Below are positions 31,863 through 37,349 of a DNA stretch of 37,349 nucleotides, piece by piece. A model generated the notes under the pieces. It was not told where the DNA came from. It searched no databases and worked only from the letters and a program-made list of their open reading frames with translations. The stretch is from Prevotellaceae bacterium UBA4301. Lineage in GTDB: Bacteria > Bacteroidota > Bacteroidia > Bacteroidales > Bacteroidaceae. A program made the position numbers and the translations under genes. How positions within the stretch are numbered: position 1 is the first letter of the stretch; every line of letters starts with the position of its first letter. Location of the stretch: contig DGUV01000050.1 of assembly GCA_002395775.1 (NCBI GenBank), positions 1-37,349 on the forward strand, written 5' to 3'.

Positions 31863-34800
31863 TTAGAAGTTGATGTTAACACCGAACAGATAGGTACGTG
31901 TGCGAGGATAACTGGCTTGTGCCCATTCGATACCAGGAGTCAGACCGCCAAGGCTGACTTCGGGGTCGGTTCCGTCGTAGCCCGTGATGGTGAACACGTT
32001 GTTGATGGTTGCGTAGAGGCGCAGATTCTGAATCCAGTCACCCATACGGCCGAAGTCGTAACCCAGTGTCAGGGCTGACAGACGCAGGTAGCTTCCCTTC
32101 TCGATGTAACGGTCAGACAGGGTGCTGTATCTGGCTACATCGACGGCACGAGTGGGATCCTCGGTTACGAGTTTGTAGAGAGACAGCGTGGCATTCTTAC
32201 CCGTGTTGACCAGAGCGACATTGCCGTAGAAAGCTTCCTTGCCATTGAATATCTTGTTGCCGCCTACGCCCTGGAAGAATGCACTCAACGACCACTTCTT
32301 CCACGTCAAGGTGTTGCTCCAACTGAAGGCAACCTTCGGCTGTGCACTTCCAGCCTTTATACGATCTTCATCGCCAGGGTTTTTGGTGGTGCCGTTCTCA
32401 AAGAGATTACCCTCTTCGTCATAGTCGAAGTTGGTATATACCGATTGGCCGTTCTCATATCCAACCCAATGGTAGGTGTAGAACTGACCGATGGGGCAAC
32501 CTTCCATGATGCGCTGTACGGTACCATTGGCACCTGCGTCGATGGAACCTTGGTCAATGTAGTCAACCGAGAAAGCTGCATTTGAGAGCTTTTCTACGCG
32601 GTTCTTGTTGTGCGACAGGGTGAAGGTGGTGTTCCACTGGAACTCTCGGCCCTGAACGGGGATGGCGTTGATGGTCAGTTCGACACCCTTATTTGAGATT
32701 TCACCGACATTGGCAGGCAATGTGCCGTATTGATAGCGGTTGGTGCTGACGGTGTACCAGTGGATGAGGTCCTTGGTGCGCTTGTCGTAGTACTCGATGG
32801 TACCGCCTAGTCGGCCATTCAGGACTTCAAAATCAATGCCCAGGTTCAGCATACCAGTGCGCTCCCACTTCAGACCGGGGTTGTCGTTGGCTGTGGCAGC
32901 AAGGGTCTTGTAAATCTCATTGCCATAAGGGAAGGTGGCACCATTGTAGCCGTAAAGCAGACGGGCTGCATAGGGGTCAAAGCCCAGCGAGTTACCACTG
33001 ACACCATAGCCGATGCGGAACTTCAGGTCATTGAATATGTTCTGGTCCTTCATGAATTTCTCTTCACTAATGCGCCAAGCAAACGAAGCCGAGGGGAAGT
33101 ATCCCCAACGGTTATCCTTACCGAAGGCTGAGCTACCGTCACGACGGATGGTGGCCTGTAACATATAACGATTGTCGTAAGCGTAGTTGGCACGAGCGTA
33201 GAAGCTAATCATACGCAAAGTAGTCATCTGGTGGCTGATGATGCTGGAGAGGTCAAACTTGTTGCCCAGTCCCATGTTGTAGTACTGGGTGTGGTCGTTG
33301 TAGAAGTTCCATACATTCAGGCCAAAGCCATCATTATGGTCTTGCTGCTCCCAGCTGTAACCGGCCATCAGGGCCAGCTTGTGCTTGTCGTTCCACAGGT
33401 GGCTGTAGTTGGCATAGACTTCCATCTGCTTGTCTATATTGCTGATGGTGCTACGGCTTGCATTGCCAGTCTGAGAGGAGTAAATCTCTGACTTTGTAGT
33501 ATTATAGTTGTTGTAGATGGCCTGCTGGTTCTGGTAACTGAAGTTCATGTTCAAGTCCAGTCCCTCGATGATGTGAGCGGTCAGTTTGCCTACTCCCTGC
33601 AATAATTTCTCGGTCGTGTTGTAGCGGTCTTCGCTTATCATTGTCAGGGGGTTGTAGTTTTGGCTGATGGTCGTGTTGGAGTAACGGCTGCCGTCAGGAA
33701 GTACAACTGGTGCAAGCGGCGAATAGTAGTACATGGCATTCAGAATGCTCTTGCCCTGTGTGTTGGTGGCGCCTGGACTTACCTCTTCTCCGTGGTGATT
33801 GTTCTTCACACTACCGTTCAGGCTGATGCTGATGTCCAGATGGTCTTTCAGGATTGAGGTCTGAACGAAGGTGCGAGCCGTCAGGTGGTTCATGTCAGAA
33901 CCGCGAACCACACCGTCCTTGTCCAGGTAGTTAAGACTAGCGCTGTAGGAGGTCTTGTTGTGGCCACCGTTGATGCTGATGTTGTGGCTGTGGGTGAATG
34001 AGGTGCGCAGCACTTCGTCTCTCCAGTTCGTATTTGCGTCATGACCAATAAGGCCAACGACATCCACGCCTGTTATATTAGCCACCTCTTTGAACTGGCT
34101 GGCATTCATCATGTCCAAGGTCTTCATTGTTTTGTCGGCTGCTACAAAACCAGAATAGGTGACATTAGTGCGACCCGACTTCGAACCCTTCTTTGTGGTG
34201 ACGATGATGACACCGTTGGCGGCCTTCGAACCGTAGATGGCGGTTGCCGAAGCATCGCGCAGCACGTCGATGCTTTCGATGTCTTCGGGAGCAACAAGGC
34301 TCAAGCTTACGCCGGGAACACCGTCAACAACATAGTAAGGCTCCATGGCAGCGCCCTCGCGCAGTGAAGAAGCACCACGCAGTGAGATGCTGGCCTGACC
34401 GTTGGGGTCACTGGTGTTGGTGATGACCAGACCGGGCACCTTACCCTGCAACATCTGCTCGGGGCTGGTGACAACGGCGATGTCCATGTCCTGAGGACGG
34501 AGGGACGTGATGGAGGAGGCAACCTCCTTGCGGGCCAAGCTACCATAACCGATGACGACAACGTCGTTCAGCGTCTTGGCATCCTCGGCCATCATGATGT
34601 TCATGGGCTTACCGTCAACGGGCACAGTCTTCTCCGTGAAACCCATGAAGCTGAACACCAGCTGCTGGCCCTTGTTGGCACGGATGGAGAACTTACCGTT
34701 GGCATCGGTCATGACAACGTTCTTGGTTCCCTTGACCTGTACTTTCGTACCGGCGAGTGGCTCACCCAGGTCGTCCTTGACGACACCGGTCACGGTTGAT

Positions 34801-34889
34801 TGCGCCAGGGCAACAACCGAGTTCGCGAAGAGTAAGGCGAGCATCAAAGCCCAGCGCAGACCTCTTCGGTTCTTGTTTGTGTTAGTCAT
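31863..34889 (-). CDS. SusC/RagA-family TonB-dependent outer-membrane transporter
   Basis: SusC proteins import oligosaccharides across the outer membrane using TonB energy. The 1008-residue protein has a signal peptide (about 1-29) and a carboxypeptidase-regulatory-like domain (about 31-110). The TonB box region and plug then begin with LNDVVVIGYGSLARKEVASS and include DVLRDASATAIYGSKAANGVI. A 22-stranded barrel follows, ending in the aromatic LFGVNINF. No extra N-terminal STN domain is seen, so it is not expected to signal to an anti-sigma factor. It is the first gene of the SusC-SusD-GH92 unit and divergent from the sialidase gene. Confidence 0.97.
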   Translation of the reverse strand: MTNTNKNRRGLRWALMLALLFANSVVALAQSTVTGVVKDDLGEPLAGTKVQVKGTKNVVMTDANGKFSIRANKGQQLVFSFMGFTEKTVPVDGKPMNIMMAEDAKTLNDVVVIGYGSLARKEVASSITSLRPQDMDIAVVTSPEQMLQGKVPGLVITNTSDPNGQASISLRGASSLREGAAMEPYYVVDGVPGVSLSLVAPEDIESIDVLRDASATAIYGSKAANGVIIVTTKKGSKSGRTNVTYSGFVAADKTMKTLDMMNASQFKEVANITGVDVVGLIGHDANTNWRDEVLRTSFTHSHNISINGGHNKTSYSASLNYLDKDGVVRGSDMNHLTARTFVQTSILKDHLDISISLNGSVKNNHHGEEVSPGATNTQGKSILNAMYYYSPLAPVVLPDGSRYSNTTISQNYNPLTMISEDRYNTTEKLLQGVGKLTAHIIEGLDLNMNFSYQNQQAIYNNYNTTKSEIYSSQTGNASRSTISNIDKQMEVYANYSHLWNDKHKLALMAGYSWEQQDHNDGFGLNVWNFYNDHTQYYNMGLGNKFDLSSIISHQMTTLRMISFYARANYAYDNRYMLQATIRRDGSSAFGKDNRWGYFPSASFAWRISEEKFMKDQNIFNDLKFRIGYGVSGNSLGFDPYAARLLYGYNGATFPYGNEIYKTLAATANDNPGLKWERTGMLNLGIDFEVLNGRLGGTIEYYDKRTKDLIHWYTVSTNRYQYGTLPANVGEISNKGVELTINAIPVQGREFQWNTTFTLSHNKNRVEKLSNAAFSVDYIDQGSIDAGANGTVQRIMEGCPIGQFYTYHWVGYENGQSVYTNFDYDEEGNLFENGTTKNPGDEDRIKAGSAQPKVAFSWSNTLTWKKWSLSAFFQGVGGNKIFNGKEAFYGNVALVNTGKNATLSLYKLVTEDPTRAVDVARYSTLSDRYIEKGSYLRLSALTLGYDFGRMGDWIQNLRLYATINNVFTITGYDGTDPEVSLGGLTPGIEWAQASYPRTRTYLFGVNINF

Positions 34890-34931
34890 AGTGGTTGTTA
34901 AAATTGGTTATTTGGTTGGTATTAAACTATG

Positions 34932-34963
34932 CAAATTTATGTTTTATTAAGATGATGACCAAA
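34932..34963 (-). promoter_or_regulatory. SusC promoter
   Basis: On the minus strand, -33 TTTG (plus positions 34960-34963) and -7 TAAATTTG (34932-34939) are separated by exactly 20 bp, a full Bacteroidetes consensus. The leader is about 40 bases. No operator half-sites for an HTCS or SusR-type regulator could be recognised, and no such regulator is encoded nearby. Confidence 0.8.
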
Positions 34964-34983
34964 GTTTTTTTACATTTTTTTAC

Positions 34984-34991
34984 TATATTTG
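34984..34991 (+). promoter_or_regulatory. -7 box of the sialidase promoter
   Basis: TATATTTG matches TAnnTTTG and lies 32 bases before the start codon. The -33 region is a T-tract without a clear TTTG. The box is 20 bp beyond the -33 of the divergent SusC promoter, so regulators bound there could affect both genes. Confidence 0.6.
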
Positions 34992-35023
34992 CCCCAAAAT
35001 AATTCCTAACTAACCCAATTGTC

Positions 35024-36277
35024 ATGAAAAAGTCCCTTTTAATCACCTTGTTTTTGGCAGTTAGCCTCTCTGGCGTGGCTCAGTCTCAAATCTTTACAAC
35101 TCCCAGCGAGCAAGCCATTCCCTACCGCATTCCGGCCATTGCCATGGTCAAGGGTGGCGACTTGCTGGCTGTCGGCGACTATCGCCACTGTCGTTTCGAC
35201 ATCGGTGCCGGCCGCATCGACCTCCATCTGCGCCGTTCTTCCGACAACGGTCGCACCTGGGGCGACATCCTTTCTCCTCAGGTGATGCAGGGCGACGGCG
35301 ACCTCACGCCTGGCCATCAGGAGGCGGGTTATGGCGATGCAGCCTTGGTGGCCGACCGCACCTCGAAGCGTGTACTTCTGATTTCCTGTTCGGGCGGTCC
35401 CTTGTTCGGGCAGAGCACCATTGGGCACCATCAGGGCATGGCCCGCTTCTATTCCGAGGACGGCGGTAAGACGTGGAGTCAGCCTGCATACATTGGCGAG
35501 GAGACCATCTACCAACCCCTGGCCGCAGGCAAGTACGGCCCCATCAAGGCTTGGTTCGTGGGCAGTGGCCGCATCTTCCAGAGTCGCACCGTCAGGGTGG
35601 GGAAGTACTATCGCCTCTATTGTGCCGGCGTTTCGCGCAACGAGGGCGGCAATGCCAATTGGGTCATCTATTCCGACGACTTCGGACTTTCGTGGCGCAT
35701 CTTGGGCGGCACCGATGCCTCGCCAGTGCCGGGCGGCGACGAGCCTAAGTGTGAGGAACTGCCCGACGGCAACCTTCTCCTGAGCAGCCGTGCCTGGGGC
35801 GGTCGCTACTACAACATATTCTCCTTCACCGATGCCCGTCGTGGCGAAGGGACGTGGGCGAAGCCTGCCTTCAGCGGCAAGGACAACGGTGGCGTGGAGG
35901 CCAACCAAAATTCGTGCAACGGCGAGGTGATGCTTGTCCCCGTCCGCCGCATGAGCGACAAGCGCAAGACCTATCTCCTCCTCCAGAGCCTTCCTTTTGG
36001 TCCAGGCCGTTCCAATGTGGGCATCTGGTACAAGGAACTTTCCTCTCCCTCCGACTATGCCACGCCCGAGACCTTGGCTGCAAACTGGACAGGTCGTTAT
36101 CAGGTCACCCAACTGCCTTCGGCCTACAGCACCATGATTCAGCAGCGCGACCGCTCTTTGGGCTTCTTCTATGAGGAGGAGACGCACTGCGGCACCAAGG
36201 GCGGAGGCTACACCATGGTCTATCGCAATCTCACCATCGAGGAGATTACCGGTGGACGGTATCGGGCCCGGAAGTGA
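35024..36277 (+). CDS. Exo-alpha-sialidase, GH33
   Basis: GH33 sialidases release terminal sialic acid from glycoconjugates. The 417-residue protein has a signal peptide (1-20), the YRIP motif with Arg35 of the substrate-binding arginine triad, and three Asp boxes (72-79, 144-151, 217-224, S-x-D-x-G-x-T/S-W). A probable catalytic Glu is at 244 or 245 in EELPDG, and a probable nucleophile Tyr368 lies in PSAYSTM. The fold is the six-bladed propeller without extra carbohydrate-binding modules. It is divergent from the SusC-SusD-GH92 unit, which suggests it removes sialic acid caps before mannose trimming and import. It would act in the periplasm or at the cell surface. Confidence 0.92.
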   Translation: MKKSLLITLFLAVSLSGVAQSQIFTTPSEQAIPYRIPAIAMVKGGDLLAVGDYRHCRFDIGAGRIDLHLRRSSDNGRTWGDILSPQVMQGDGDLTPGHQEAGYGDAALVADRTSKRVLLISCSGGPLFGQSTIGHHQGMARFYSEDGGKTWSQPAYIGEETIYQPLAAGKYGPIKAWFVGSGRIFQSRTVRVGKYYRLYCAGVSRNEGGNANWVIYSDDFGLSWRILGGTDASPVPGGDEPKCEELPDGNLLLSSRAWGGRYYNIFSFTDARRGEGTWAKPAFSGKDNGGVEANQNSCNGEVMLVPVRRMSDKRKTYLLLQSLPFGPGRSNVGIWYKELSSPSDYATPETLAANWTGRYQVTQLPSAYSTMIQQRDRSLGFFYEEETHCGTKGGGYTMVYRNLTIEEITGGRYRARK

Positions 36278-36327
36278 TTCCTCGTTGCCCCTTGCGTGTA
36301 TGCATGCGCGAAAAAAACAAGGAAAGT

Positions 36328-36358
36328 TTTGCCAGTTAAAAGAATTTTCGTACCTTTG
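36328..36358 (+). promoter_or_regulatory. rplM-rpsI promoter
   Basis: -33 TTTG (36328-36331) and -7 TACCTTTG (36351-36358) are 19 bp apart. The bases TTCG directly before the -7 box are shared with the leuA, hisS and zinc-hook promoters. Transcription should start near 36363, leaving a leader of about 140 bases. Confidence 0.8.
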
Positions 36359-36362
36359 CACG

Positions 36363-36504
36363 CCGATTATTATCAGGGGTACCCCTCTGAGCGTACCCAT
36401 CTGCGTGTGAATAGTCCGTTTCCATTGGCCTGGACGGGTGGTTCGTGAATCGCAGAAGAGAACAAAAAACGTAGTAACGAACAAAAGAAACTAAAAAACA
36501 AAAA
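36363..36504 (+). promoter_or_regulatory. Structured 5' leader of rplM, candidate autoregulatory RNA
   Basis: The leader can form a six-pair hairpin, GGGTAC (36377-36382) with GTACCC (36393-36398). Next is a six-pair helix, TCTGCG (36400-36405) with CGCAGA (36451-36456), enclosing an inner CCGT/ACGG pairing. An A-rich single-stranded stretch then leads to the start codon. Ribosomal-protein operons often carry such leaders for feedback by one of their products, and I recall a proposed L13 leader class in Bacteroidia. Whether this is that motif needs a covariance-model comparison. Confidence 0.5.
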
Positions 36505-36966
36505 ATGGACACACTGAGTCAGAAGACCGTAAGCGTGAACCGCGTGACCGCTACCAAGGAATGGGTCGTAGTAGATGCTACCGACCAGGTACTGGGTCGC
36601 CTGTGCAGCAAGGTCGCAAAACTGTTGAGAGGTAAGTACAAGCCCAACTTCACACCCCATGTGGACTGCGGCGACAACGTAATCATCGTGAATGCGGAAA
36701 AGATTGTCCTCACGGGCAGCAAGTTGACCGATCGCGAATATCTGAGCTACTCCGGTTACCCCGGCGGCCAGAAGAAGGCCACGCCTGCCGCCATCCTTGC
36801 CAAGAAGAACGGCGCTGAGAAGCTGCTGCGCAAGGTAGTTAAGGGCATGCTCCCCAAGAACAAGCTCGCAGCCCAGCTCCTCGACAACCTCTACATCTAC
36901 GAGGGTCCCGAGCACAAGCACGAGGCACAGAGCCCCAAGACAATTGATATTAACCTCTACAAATAA
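36505..36966 (+). CDS. rplM: 50S ribosomal protein L13
   Basis: L13 is an early-assembling large-subunit protein binding 23S rRNA. The 153-residue length is normal. The typical sequence WVVVDATDQVLGRLCSKVA, the HVDCGDNVIIVNAEKI segment and the KVVKGMLPKNKLA stretch are present. Its gene precedes rpsI by eight bases, the arrangement conserved in most bacteria. Confidence 0.98.
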   Translation: MDTLSQKTVSVNRVTATKEWVVVDATDQVLGRLCSKVAKLLRGKYKPNFTPHVDCGDNVIIVNAEKIVLTGSKLTDREYLSYSGYPGGQKKATPAAILAKKNGAEKLLRKVVKGMLPKNKLAAQLLDNLYIYEGPEHKHEAQSPKTIDINLYK

Positions 36967-36974
36967 TCACACAG

Positions 36975-37349
36975 ATGGAAGTAGTTAATGCACTTGGCCG
37001 CCGTAAGAGCGCCGTTGCTCGCATCTATGTATCCGAGGGTACGGGCAAGATTACCATCAACAAGAGAGACCTCACCGAATATTTCCCCAGCTCCATCCTG
37101 CAGTTCGTGGTTAAGCAACCTCTGGCACTGCTCGATGCCGCTGAAAAGTACGACATCAAAGCCAATCTCACCGGCGGTGGCTACACCGGTCAGTCTCAGG
37201 CTCTGCGCCTGGCCATTGCCCGCGCTCTGGTGAAGATCAACGCCGAGGACAAGAAGGCACTCCGTGCCGAAGGCTTCATGACACGCGACAGCCGCGAGGT
37301 AGAGCGCAAGAAGCCCGGACGTCCCAAGGCACGTCGTCGCTTCCAGTTC
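36975..37349 (+). CDS. rpsI: 30S ribosomal protein S9, cut by the window end
   Basis: S9 lies in the small-subunit head with its C-terminal tail reaching the P-site tRNA. The 125 codons present begin MEVVNALGRRKSAVARIYV and run through GGGYTGQSQALRLAIARAL to RPKARRRFQF. Only the last few residues (normally a short SKR-type end) and the stop lie beyond the window. The start codon is eight bases after the rplM stop. The gene is intact as far as seen. Confidence 0.97.
   Translation, partial: MEVVNALGRRKSAVARIYVSEGTGKITINKRDLTEYFPSSILQFVVKQPLALLDAAEKYDIKANLTGGGYTGQSQALRLAIARALVKINAEDKKALRAEGFMTRDSREVERKKPGRPKARRRFQF

Overview
The window looks like chromosomal DNA of a Bacteroidales gut-type bacterium, most plausibly a Prevotellaceae or Bacteroides relative. 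Four things point that way. There is a SusC/SusD pair next to GH92 and GH33 glycosidases, plus a GH89 enzyme and a serine-type sulfatase. Promoters follow the Bacteroidetes pattern, TTTG then about 20 bp then TAnnTTTG. Secreted proteins carry short signal peptides, and the SusD protein has a lipobox. The core genes (leu, purA, hisS, rplM-rpsI) are typical of the group. No tRNA, rRNA, transposase, phage gene or CRISPR array was seen.

Layout. Bases 1-570 are non-coding but highly structured: a probable small structured RNA ending in a strong terminator whose 3' half recurs 178 bp upstream, then an 11/22-bp phased repeat array, then a second hairpin terminator. From 574 to 4694 (minus) lie a serine-type sulfatase and a large MscS-family channel. 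From 4882 (plus) runs a compact operon, leuA-leuC-leuD-cimA-leuB, followed by a TPR protein. The cimA product resembles Leptospira-type citramalate synthase, so the operon probably serves both leucine and isoleucine synthesis. A lone AraC-type DNA-binding protein is then coupled to dipeptidyl peptidase III, followed by an AlkD-like HEAT protein, purA and recQ.

Convergent with recQ, and overlapping its 3' end, is the most unusual gene of the window: a 930-residue coiled-coil protein with an SbcC/Rad50-type zinc hook exactly at its midpoint but no recognisable ATPase head at either end. hisS follows on the plus strand. It is convergent with a two-gene minus-strand operon encoding a GH89 alpha-N-acetylglucosaminidase and a homologue of heparan-alpha-glucosaminide N-acetyltransferase, the two enzymes that act consecutively in lysosomal heparan sulfate breakdown. 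A UPF1/SMUBP2-like SF1 helicase is divergent from GH89 and convergent with a GH92 alpha-mannosidase.

The right part is a small glycan-utilisation locus: SusC, SusD, an internal terminator and GH92 on the minus strand, with a GH33 sialidase divergent from SusC. This gene set fits sialylated, mannose-containing host glycans. No HTCS, ECF sigma or SusR-type regulator lies beside it. The window ends in rplM and an almost complete rpsI, preceded by a structured 5' leader.

Four housekeeping-type promoters (leuA, the zinc-hook gene, hisS, rplM) share an extended -7 element, and the leuA and hisS promoters also share an identical upstream palindrome. All assignments come from reading the sequence and from remembered family motifs; no database search was run.
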